Positions 1 through 6,961 of a DNA stretch of 64,000 nucleotides are shown piece by piece. How positions within the stretch are numbered: position 1 is the stretch's first letter; every line of letters starts with the position of its first letter. The stretch is from UBA1715 sp045600045 (GTDB taxonomy: Bacteria; Bacteroidota; Bacteroidia; Bacteroidales; UBA1715). The position numbers and the translations under genes were made by a program. The notes below the pieces were generated by a model. That model did no database searches. It was given only the letters and a program-made list of their open reading frames with translations, and was not told where the DNA came from. The stretch is from positions 12,742 to 76,741 of the forward strand of contig JAZRXD010000063.1 in assembly GCA_045600045.1 (NCBI GenBank), given 5' to 3'.

Positions 1-685
1 CGCTATTGAAATTAACACCAAAATAAAATTCTGGAATGTTGCTGTATTTAATGTAGTTTGCCGAAGCTCCTTCCGGTCCGCCCGAAGTATATTGCATTTG
101 CCAAAGAGCCGATGCCGTCAACGAAAGTTTACCTGGAATGTAGTCAAATGTGATTTGAGGAGTGCGGGCGAATGGTCCAAATGGAACACCAATTTCCAGG
201 TTAGTGCTATGAACCATATCAATTGCCATTGGATGCCAAGCTTGTCCAACTTTCAAACCGTATTTGTTGTCACTCTTGTCTTTCCAATTCAAAGTTGTAT
301 ATGCTTGACGAAGACGGAATTGTGCCGTTCCGGTAACACCACTCACACCACTATAAAAGTCAGCTTCAATTTTTGCACCAACTTCCATATTGTCACCTAT
401 TCTGTAATTCTTCACATCCAAACCAAGACGTGAAGTGATTGCGCTCCATTTCATTGTTGGATGTTCGTTAATGTCGGTTCCATCGGCTTGTATAGAACGA
501 TCTAATGGCAAATAATAATACAATTCGTCGGTTCCGGCCTTACTTTCACGTGTGTCGAATGTAAAGTAATTGCGGACAAAACCATACCATTTCAATTCTG
601 CTTTTGGTGCTGGTTTTTCATCTTGGGCGAACGAAACACTTCCTACTAAAAGGGAAGCCGCTGTCAAACATATAATTTTTTTCAT
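1..685 (-). CDS. Outer-membrane beta-barrel porin, C-terminus cut by window edge
   Basis: The reading frame starts at an ATG at 685 and stays open to the left window edge, so about 228 N-terminal residues are visible. The first 20 or so residues form a signal peptide ending in SVSFAQ. The mature part begins with KWYGFVRNYFTFDTRES and continues with alternating polar/hydrophobic strands, for example MEVGAKIEADFYSG and AQFRLRQAYTTLNW. This is the pattern of Bacteroidota outer-membrane porins of the DcaP/OprP-like kind. The substrate is unknown. It follows the DASS symporter gene on the same strand by only 55 bases, with a hairpin between them and no clear promoter of its own, so it may be transcribed by read-through. 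A joint role in carrying anions across both membranes is inference. The porin fold is fairly certain; the subfamily is not. Confidence 0.75.
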   Translation of the reverse strand, partial: MKKIICLTAASLLVGSVSFAQDEKPAPKAELKWYGFVRNYFTFDTRESKAGTDELYYYLPLDRSIQADGTDINEHPTMKWSAITSRLGLDVKNYRIGDNMEVGAKIEADFYSGVSGVTGTAQFRLRQAYTTLNWKDKSDNKYGLKVGQAWHPMAIDMVHSTNLEIGVPFGPFARTPQITFDYIPGKLSLTASALWQMQYTSGGPEGASANYIKYSNIPEFYFGVNFNS

Positions 686-701
686 ACTACGTATTAAAAA
701 G

Positions 702-728
702 AAAGGGGAACCTTTTGAGTTCCCCTTT
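702..728 (-). terminator. Hairpin between the DASS symporter and porin genes
   Basis: Positions 702-711 pair perfectly with 719-728 (10 bp, GGGG/CCCC core) around a 7-nt loop. Read on the minus strand it is followed by a T-rich stretch (CTTTTTAA). It looks like an intrinsic terminator or attenuator after the symporter gene. Confidence 0.7.
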
Positions 729-740
729 GGTTGTTTATTA

Positions 741-2213
741 CTATAATATTGATGCTACCGTTTGTGCTAATTCTGCTGTCTGTTCAAATGGGAAGATTGT
801 TGTCAACCAGAAATATCCCAAAATGAAACCTACAACACCGATTATGATACCAACTTTAGCCATATCCTTAGTTTCAACCAAACCCGTTGATGCAGCAATT
901 GCATTCGGTGGAGTTGAAATAGGGAACAACATTGCGATTGACGCACAAACTGCGATGAATGAAATCATTGCGTGTGTTCCACCCAACGACATAAATGTGT
1001 CGTGGCTTGCTGCGGCTGGATCTGCCATTGCTTCGGCAACCACAATCAAGATTGGAATTAACAATGCTGCTGTTGCAGAGTTGCTGATGAAGTTCGACAA
1101 GAAGTAGCAAACCAAACCTGCGATGATGAATACAAGTACAACACCCATTGTTCCGAATGGAATGGCATCAATAAGAACTTTTGCCAAACCTGTTCCTTGT
1201 AAACATGTTCCCAATGCGAAACCACCGGCTACCAACCAAAGCACAGTCCAGTTGATTTCCTTGATATCTTCTTTTCCAAAAATACCCGTACAAGTAAGAA
1301 CTGCAAGTGGAATCAATGCTACTACGTTAGAGTTGATACCTGTAAGTTTTTCCGTAGCCCACAACAAGATTGTACCAATGAATGTAATCCAAACTACGTA
1401 TGTTTTCCAGTCTGTCTTACGTTCATTTCCTTTTATTTCCAAAACAACTTCCTTCGATTTGAATGGGAAGAACAATTGTAGTATAACCCATGCAAACAAA
1501 ATCATGATAATTACGTAAGGAATCATTCTAATTGCCCAGTCGCCGAAAGAAACCTCGCAACCTGCTTCAGCCAAGAATTTAACAGCTGTTGCGTTAGGTG
1601 GTGTACCGATTGGTGTACCTATACCACCAAGGTTTGCTGCTACGGGAATTGCCAACGACAATCCAATTTTACCTTTATCATCGCTTGGAAGCACTGCAAG
1701 CACTGGTGCCAAGAAAGCCAACATCATTGCTGCTGTAGCTGTGTTACTCATAAACATTGAGAATACTGCAATTACAACCAAGAAACCAAGAAGAACCATA
1801 CGAGGATTTTTACCGAAAGGTTTCAAAAGGATTCTTGCCAATGTTACGTCCAATCCATATTTCGAAGCCATAATAGCCAACACAAAACCGCCCAAAAACA
1901 ACATAACAACAGGATCGGCGAATGCTGACATAATATCGGTGTATTTAACCAATTGACCAGCTTCAGGGTTACAGAAATATCCGATACCTTTGTTTGAAAC
2001 CGTCAACAACGAAAGTACAATAATCAATACTGATGTTGTCCAGTTAGGAATTGGTTCGAAAATCCAAAGCAATGCAGCCATAACGAACATGGCAATCACA
2101 CGCTGTTGCACAACTGTTAAATTTTCAATTCCAAACACATCCGTTGGAAGTGCCCAGATAGTCACCGTAATGGCGAAGGTTACTAATAAACCTATAATCT
2201 TTTTTAAATCCAT
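741..2213 (-). CDS. DASS (SLC13/CitT) family sodium-coupled anion symporter
   Basis: This 490-residue, very hydrophobic protein has the two pseudo-repeats of the divalent anion:Na+ symporter family. The family signatures are visible as SNTATAAMML near residue 157 and SNFISNSATAALLIPI near residue 375. GGIGTPIGTPPN and FPISTPPNAIA correspond to the Na+/substrate re-entrant loops (SNT and TPPN elements). Members import dicarboxylates such as succinate or malate, or sulfate; the substrate cannot be decided from sequence. About a dozen membrane segments are expected in the inner membrane. A Bacteroidetes -7 box lies upstream with a perfect 15-bp palindrome over the -33 region, so regulation is likely. 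It precedes the outer-membrane porin gene, a plausible functional pair. Confidence 0.9.
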   Translation of the reverse strand: MDLKKIIGLLVTFAITVTIWALPTDVFGIENLTVVQQRVIAMFVMAALLWIFEPIPNWTTSVLIIVLSLLTVSNKGIGYFCNPEAGQLVKYTDIMSAFADPVVMLFLGGFVLAIMASKYGLDVTLARILLKPFGKNPRMVLLGFLVVIAVFSMFMSNTATAAMMLAFLAPVLAVLPSDDKGKIGLSLAIPVAANLGGIGTPIGTPPNATAVKFLAEAGCEVSFGDWAIRMIPYVIIMILFAWVILQLFFPFKSKEVVLEIKGNERKTDWKTYVVWITFIGTILLWATEKLTGINSNVVALIPLAVLTCTGIFGKEDIKEINWTVLWLVAGGFALGTCLQGTGLAKVLIDAIPFGTMGVVLVFIIAGLVCYFLSNFISNSATAALLIPILIVVAEAMADPAAASHDTFMSLGGTHAMISFIAVCASIAMLFPISTPPNAIAASTGLVETKDMAKVGIIIGVVGFILGYFWLTTIFPFEQTAELAQTVASIL

Positions 2214-2269
2214 AAAATTTTATTTTTTGTTAAACTTTGCTTTTAAGGCACACCTCCCCAAAAGCCACG

Positions 2270-2277
2270 CAAATGTA
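2270..2277 (-). promoter_or_regulatory. -7 promoter box for the DASS symporter gene
   Basis: The minus strand reads TACATTTG, an exact match to the Bacteroidetes TAnnTTTG element, 57 nt before the start codon. No clear -33 TTTG is seen at the expected distance; that position is occupied by the palindrome at 2291-2305. Confidence 0.55.
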
Positions 2278-2290
2278 AAGAAAAAGTGTT

Positions 2291-2305
2291 TACGTGTTAC
2301 ACGTA
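2291..2305. promoter_or_regulatory. Perfect 15-bp palindrome upstream of the DASS gene, candidate operator
   Basis: TACGTGTTACACGTA is a perfect inverted repeat centred on T2298. It lies 14-28 nt upstream of the -7 box, over the -33 region, where an activator or repressor could act. A CACGTG sits nearby at 2321-2326. The regulator is unknown. Confidence 0.45.
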
Positions 2306-2417
2306 CCGAGTTAAAAATTTCACGTGGAATATGAACAGGTGTTAATAATAGTTTTCAGTGACAAGCTGTTTGTTTTGTTGTAAAATTATTATATCCTCAA
2401 ACTTAACCGACATCACT

Positions 2418-4004
2418 CTACTGACAACTCACTCTATACATTGGTGTTTCTCCCAGGCACAATTCCAGCACATGCTTTTCGCAACTAAGGCGTTCTGTTG
2501 GGTCATGTGTCACGTGAAGCATTGTGGTTGTTCCTTTTTCGGCGATTAATTCCAAAAGATGAAGGATTTTTTCACGGTATTCTTCGTCAAGGCCGTGGCA
2601 TGGTTCGTCCAATATCAATATAGGTGGACATTTCACAACAGAACGAAGAATCAACATTGCGCGTTGTTCGCCGTAACTCAAGTCGCGGAATAGTTCGTGT
2701 TCACGGCCGGCAAATCCACCAAGCGCAAGCCATTTGTCGGCAATGGCAATTTCAACACCAGTGGGAGCACCATACAATCCAATGGAATCACGAAAGCCGG
2801 AAATGATAAGATTGCGGAGGTTTGTGCCGCCAACCATCCTATATTCAACGTGAAGACGATACGACACAATGCCAAGCTTTTGCTTGATTTCCCAAATGGA
2901 TTCTCCCGAGCCACGTTTTTTACCGAACAAACGGACATCGTTACAATAAACCTGCATATTGTCGCCAGTTATTAATTCCAAAAATGTAGTTTTTCCCGAA
3001 CCGTTAGGGCCACGAACCAACCAATGTTCGCCTTTTTTCAGTTTCCAGTTCAAGTCAATCAGCACTTGATGGTCGCCCCAACCGACATTGACGTGGTTCA
3101 TTTCCACAAGAATTTCTTCCTCTTCCGAAGTCTCTTGTTTAAGTGGAGCAGTATTTTCTATCGTTGCTGTTAGCGACGATGATAATTCTTCTTTTTTCGC
3201 CGCTTTTTCATTGTCTTTTTGTGTCTGTTTGCTTTTCAAACGTTGCACATAGTCATTTTTAGAGCCACAAAACGATACTTTTTTGTCGGCAAATTCAATA
3301 ACATTACTGATTGATTCAGGAATTTCGTGCCAACGTTCCATACATAATATAATGTGTGGATATTCCGAATCGCCTTTTTGCTGAGCGGTTACAATGGTTG
3401 CGAAGAAATCGAACAAAATCTTACGGCTTTCGGCATCGAGTCCGGCGAACGGATCGCTCAAAACCAACATTTTTTTACCCGAAACCAATGCACGTGCAAG
3501 TAAAGTTCTTCTAATCTCTCCTGTTGACATATATTTAAGTCCGCGGTCGAGGATTTTTTGTATTCCACACAATTGTATGGCGAAATGCGTATCGAGGTCG
3601 TTTGCCCATTGCGGCAATTCGTCGTTCTTTTTCAACGGACCAAGAACACCTTCGGTAATAAATCTTCGGCCTGTTCTTCCTATATCAACACCGCCTTCAA
3701 CATAGTCGCTTTCATCGTTGTTTCGTTCCTCCTCAATTAATTTAGCAGCGCGCTCCAACGAAACCATTTCGACTGAATCGCCAAAAACCGATGAAAACGA
3801 ACCGTGCGATTCGACAACAGAATTCGGCACAAACGACATTTTTCCAGCGAGTGCATTCACAAAATCGGCTTTGCCGCCACCATTCGGACCAATTACTAGC
3901 CATGCTTCGCCTTGGTTCATCCGCCAAGAAAGACTTGGCACAAACGTTTTTTCGTTGCCTTCGATTCGGCAATCAACTATCGAAATAAGAGCTTCAGAAT
4001 CCAT
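2418..4004 (-). CDS. ModF/PhrA-like tandem ABC ATPase with asymmetric NBDs
   Basis: The 528-residue protein contains two ABC nucleotide-binding domains and no membrane segments. The second domain is canonical: Walker A GPNGSGKTT, signature LSYGEQRAM, Walker B ILILDEP. The first is degenerate: Walker A GPNGGGKAD lacks the Ser/Thr after Lys, and Walker B reads VLSDPF instead of LDEP, although a signature-like MSTGEIRR remains. The ModF family (about 490 residues in E. coli) has no firm function; a link to molybdate or photorepair is only by name. No molybdate permease gene is nearby. A start 10 codons further upstream (4034) is possible, but the -7 promoter box at 4024-4031 falls inside that extension, so the ATG at 4004 is preferred. 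Confidence 0.85.
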   Translation of the reverse strand: MDSEALISIVDCRIEGNEKTFVPSLSWRMNQGEAWLVIGPNGGGKADFVNALAGKMSFVPNSVVESHGSFSSVFGDSVEMVSLERAAKLIEEERNNDESDYVEGGVDIGRTGRRFITEGVLGPLKKNDELPQWANDLDTHFAIQLCGIQKILDRGLKYMSTGEIRRTLLARALVSGKKMLVLSDPFAGLDAESRKILFDFFATIVTAQQKGDSEYPHIILCMERWHEIPESISNVIEFADKKVSFCGSKNDYVQRLKSKQTQKDNEKAAKKEELSSSLTATIENTAPLKQETSEEEEILVEMNHVNVGWGDHQVLIDLNWKLKKGEHWLVRGPNGSGKTTFLELITGDNMQVYCNDVRLFGKKRGSGESIWEIKQKLGIVSYRLHVEYRMVGGTNLRNLIISGFRDSIGLYGAPTGVEIAIADKWLALGGFAGREHELFRDLSYGEQRAMLILRSVVKCPPILILDEPCHGLDEEYREKILHLLELIAEKGTTTMLHVTHDPTERLSCEKHVLELCLGETPMYRVSCQ

Positions 4005-4023
4005 ATCCTTAACATTTCGCGTG

Positions 4024-4031
4024 CGAAAGTA
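4024..4031 (-). promoter_or_regulatory. Possible -7 box for the ModF-like gene
   Basis: The minus strand reads TACTTTCG, one mismatch from TAnnTTTG, about 20 nt before the preferred start at 4004. No convincing -33 element was seen. It mainly helps to choose the start. Confidence 0.35.
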
Positions 4032-4116
4032 CATAAATTAATTTAGAGATGTGAGGTTAAATATTAGAGATTACGGGAGATTCACAGAAAAAAATCATTA
4101 AAAATTTTTGGAACTC

Positions 4117-4146
4117 TTGACACGAATATAAAAAGTTGTATATTTG
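4117..4146 (+). promoter_or_regulatory. Promoter of the Thr-Tyr-Gly tRNA operon
   Basis: TTG at 4117-4119 is followed after 19 nt by TATATTTG at 4139-4146, an exact Bacteroidetes -7 box. The first tRNA begins 43 nt downstream. The box and flanks (GTATATTTGCAC) recur exactly in front of tRNA-Asp at 45709. Confidence 0.8.
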
Positions 4147-4188
4147 CACTGCTTTTTCAAAAGCACAGTTCTTTTACATAAAAAGATT

Positions 4189-4262
4189 GCCTCTTTAGCT
4201 CAGCTGGCCAGAGCACGTGATTTGTAATCTCGGGGTCGTTGGTTCGAATCCGACAAGAGGCT
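4189..4262 (+). tRNA. tRNA-Thr (anticodon TGT)
   Basis: The 7-bp acceptor stem GCCTCTT/AAGAGGC (4189-4195 with 4255-4261) closes a full cloverleaf with D-arm GCTC/GAGC and T-loop GGTTCGAATCC. The anticodon loop TTTGTAA places TGT at the centre. The discriminator base is T4262 and CCA is not encoded. The anticodon stem has one T-T mismatch. Confidence 0.95.
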
Positions 4263-4270
4263 CTTTTTTA

Positions 4271-4352
4271 GGGAGTGTTCTCCAGCGGCAACGAGAGCAG
4301 ACTGTAAATCTGCCGTCTTTCGACTTCGGTGGTTCGAGTCCACCCACTCCCA
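4271..4352 (+). tRNA. tRNA-Tyr (anticodon GTA), class II with long variable arm
   Basis: The acceptor stem GGGAGTG/CACTCCC (4271-4277 with 4345-4351), anticodon stem GCAGA/TCTGC with loop CTGTAAA, and a long variable arm (about 14 nt) identify a class II tRNA-Tyr. The discriminator is A4352 and the next three bases are CCA. It starts 8 nt after tRNA-Thr and ends 6 nt before tRNA-Gly. Confidence 0.95.
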
Positions 4353-4358
4353 CCAAAA

Positions 4359-4431
4359 GCGGGAGTAGCTCAGTTGGTAGAGCATTAGCCTTCCAAGCTA
4401 AGGGTCGCGGGTTCGAGTCTCGTTTCCCGCT
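4359..4431 (+). tRNA. tRNA-Gly (anticodon TCC)
   Basis: The acceptor stem GCGGGAG pairs with TTCCCGC (4424-4430, one G-T pair). The anticodon stem TTAGC/GCTAA encloses CTTCCAA, giving anticodon TCC. The D-arm and T-arm are standard. It is the last tRNA of the three-gene operon. Confidence 0.95.
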
Positions 4432-4442
4432 CATTGATAAGC

Positions 4443-4476
4443 AAGCACTTACATGAATTTGTGAGTGCTTTTTTTA
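4443..4476 (+). terminator. Intrinsic terminator of the tRNA operon
   Basis: An 11-bp stem (4443-4453 with 4460-4470, one G-T pair, 6-nt loop) is followed directly by a run of T. It ends the tRNA transcript just before the convergent helicase gene. Confidence 0.85.
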
Positions 4477-4498
4477 TGTCTTGTTCAAAATGGCATTT

Positions 4499-6661
4499 TT
4501 ATCTGTAATCTTGAGAGATTTTTGTCAAAACACGAAATGAGATATTGCGCTCACCAATGTCAAAAAGAACGCGACAACATTGTTTTGTGATATTAATAGA
4601 TTTAACAATACCATCTCCAAATATTTCATGATGAACCTTAGCACCTTCTTCAAACAGATTTTCATCATCTTTTTCAGGTTCATCATCCAACATCTGCATC
4701 ATACTGTCAGTTCCATGCCATAAATCATCGTCAAAATCACCTTCGGTAACAAGTGCTGATTTTTTTATTTCACGAATAAAACGAGACGGATATTTGTCAC
4801 ATTGATACGCACCATTGTATCCTTCTGATTCAGTTAAGAACAAGGCTTTTTCTGCTCTAGTAAATGCAACATACGCAAGGCGACGTTCTTCTTCTTCGGC
4901 AGATTTTTTTCTTTCTCGTATTGAACGATAACTTGGCATTATACCTTCCGTCAGCCCCACAACAAAAACATAAGAAAACTCCAACCCCTTCGCCTGATGA
5001 ATTGTCATCAATTTAATAGAATCGGTATTCTTTTTATAGTCCGCATTTGTATACAAAGCAATGTCTTGCAAATATGATATCAATGTTACTGAATCTTCTT
5101 TATGCGAAGTTTCATAATATTGGATAGAGTTTATAAGTTCCTTTAGATTCTCTAAACGATCTTCATCAGAATCTTTTCGTAATTCATCTTGGTAGCCTGT
5201 ATTTATCAAAATGTAAGTCAACAAATCAGATATAGTCCATTTACTTGCATTTGATTTACATTTTTCAATTACATCAATAAAGTCATCTACGGATTTTTGA
5301 TGAAATACCTTGTCTTCTTTATGCTTTTTTAAAGTTTCGTACAATGTACAATTTTCACCATTCGCCAAAGTTTGTAAACGCTGCAAATACACTTTCCCTA
5401 TTTTTCGAGATGGAACATTTGCAACTCGCATGAATGACAAATCATCTCCTGTCGCAACCAAACGAAGATACGATAACATATCTTTTATTTCCTTTCTGTC
5501 AAAGAAACGCACACCACCCCAAATTGTATAATTAAAATGATTACGAATAAAAGCTTCTTCTATATTTCGAGATAAACTAGACGTGCGATATAAGATTGCA
5601 TAATCAGAATAATTAATTGAAGGATCTTTTTTTCTCATTTCCTTGATTTGCTTAACAATCCAATTTGATTCTTCCAAATCATTCTTCCCGTGAAAATGAA
5701 TCACTTTTGGCCCCTCGTCCCGATTGGTAAACAAATCTTTCTTTATTCGATTTTGATTATTCGCAATTATAGTATTCGCGACATTCAGAATACTTTTTGA
5801 GGAACGATAATTTTGAGACAAAACAATATCCTTATCACATTGAAATTGAATAAAATGATCGGGCAATACGCCTCTCCACTCATATATCAATTGGTCGGGA
5901 TCACCTACGACAAACAAGTTTTTGTAATATTCACATAAAGTTTCTACAAGCAGCCATTCGTTTTCACTGCAATCTTGAGCTTCATCAACCATTATGTAAT
6001 TCAATTCTTGTTGCCAATAATCTCTCGCCTCAGTATAATTATAAAGAATATATAGCGTAAAATAAATCAAATCATCAAAATCCAAAGCAAACAACCTTGA
6101 TTGCTTCTTCAGATATTGAACAAAATTATTATCTTCCTTTTCAACCATCAAAAAACCAGGCAAAAGATATGGTTTTATATAAGAAACAGAGGCTGATTTT
6201 TTTCGGAATAAGACTTTTTTCCACACAGCCATTTCTTGCAAAAACTTATTTATTGTTTTTACACTTCTATCTTGCTTTGAATCTTCTAACACTTCCCGTG
6301 CGATTGTTTTTGTATCTTCCTCGTCAAGTATTGTAAATGTTGCAGGATATCCTAAACGATATATTTCCCTTCTAAGAAATTTCACACAAAAACCGTGAAA
6401 AGTACAGACAAAATCATTGTAGTTACCTGCTGGTACCAATTGAGCGATGCGCTGAATCATTTCTTTTGCTGCCTTATTGGTAAACGTAACACAAAGTATA
6501 TTTGAAGGATCGATACCTAATGTATTAACAATATATGCATAACGATGAGTTAAGGTTCTAGTTTTTCCAGATCCTGCACCAGCTAACACTCTCACACGCC
6601 CTTCTGTAGCTAAAACAGCTTCTATTTGTTTGTCATTTAATCCGTTCAAAACCTTATCCAT
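4499..6661 (-). CDS. UvrD/PcrA-type superfamily 1A DNA helicase
   Basis: All SF1A motifs are present in this 720-residue protein. Q-motif LNDKQIEAVLA (residue 8) and Walker A LAGAGSGKTRTLTHR (residue 26) come first, then the TFTNKAAKEM motif Ia and VDEAQDC (motif II). VGDPDQLIYEWRG (motif III), SQNYRSS (IV), LMTIHQAKGLEF (V) and YVAFTRAEKAL (VI) follow. The C-terminus ends with a PcrA-like GAKVHHEIFGDGIV element. It unwinds DNA 3' to 5' in repair and recombination. It is shorter than typical Bacteroidota UvrD/PcrA (about 750-780), so it could be a second helicase rather than the housekeeping copy. It stands alone: a convergent tRNA operon lies on one side and a 300-nt gene-free stretch on the other. 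Confidence 0.92.
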   Translation of the reverse strand: MDKVLNGLNDKQIEAVLATEGRVRVLAGAGSGKTRTLTHRYAYIVNTLGIDPSNILCVTFTNKAAKEMIQRIAQLVPAGNYNDFVCTFHGFCVKFLRREIYRLGYPATFTILDEEDTKTIAREVLEDSKQDRSVKTINKFLQEMAVWKKVLFRKKSASVSYIKPYLLPGFLMVEKEDNNFVQYLKKQSRLFALDFDDLIYFTLYILYNYTEARDYWQQELNYIMVDEAQDCSENEWLLVETLCEYYKNLFVVGDPDQLIYEWRGVLPDHFIQFQCDKDIVLSQNYRSSKSILNVANTIIANNQNRIKKDLFTNRDEGPKVIHFHGKNDLEESNWIVKQIKEMRKKDPSINYSDYAILYRTSSLSRNIEEAFIRNHFNYTIWGGVRFFDRKEIKDMLSYLRLVATGDDLSFMRVANVPSRKIGKVYLQRLQTLANGENCTLYETLKKHKEDKVFHQKSVDDFIDVIEKCKSNASKWTISDLLTYILINTGYQDELRKDSDEDRLENLKELINSIQYYETSHKEDSVTLISYLQDIALYTNADYKKNTDSIKLMTIHQAKGLEFSYVFVVGLTEGIMPSYRSIRERKKSAEEEERRLAYVAFTRAEKALFLTESEGYNGAYQCDKYPSRFIREIKKSALVTEGDFDDDLWHGTDSMMQMLDDEPEKDDENLFEEGAKVHHEIFGDGIVKSINITKQCCRVLFDIGERNISFRVLTKISQDYR

Positions 6662-6961
6662 ATATATTAAATTCTAAAAGTTATTGTGACTTCAATGATT
6701 GAACATATTCCTAACATTAACCCTGTTGTAATATCTAATTACATATTCATTTTATTAGTCTTGCATAAAGATAAAATAATATCCTCAATAAACATATTAC
6801 ATATTGTAACCATTCCCCACAATTGTGTAGGACATATGTTGTTATTGACGACAAGCAAAACAACATGTTTCGTAACATATAAAGTTCGTTCTATTTCCGT
6901 AAAAACATAACAAACTTTATTTTTAAAATTCATTTGTTGGACGCGATAAATACGGAAAATC
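6662..6961. other. 300-nt AT-rich intergenic region
   Basis: No credible gene is seen; the open frames here have no recognisable protein features. On the minus strand TATCTTTA at 6766-6773 is one base from a -7 box and could serve the helicase. A nested, mostly AT hairpin near 6896-6955 (ACAAAC/TTTGT core, CCGTA/TACGG outside) may end the Hdr-like transcript. Both are weak. Confidence 0.3.

Noticed and set aside
4150..4165. Hairpin TGCTTTT/AAAAGCA in the tRNA operon leader as an attenuator
   Set aside because: The loop would be two bases and no T-run follows. It is probably a leader or processing structure, if anything.
4195..4456. Open frames of 60-80 codons on both strands across the tRNA cluster
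   Set aside because: They are by-products of the tRNA sequences (GC-rich T-arms) and have no protein features.
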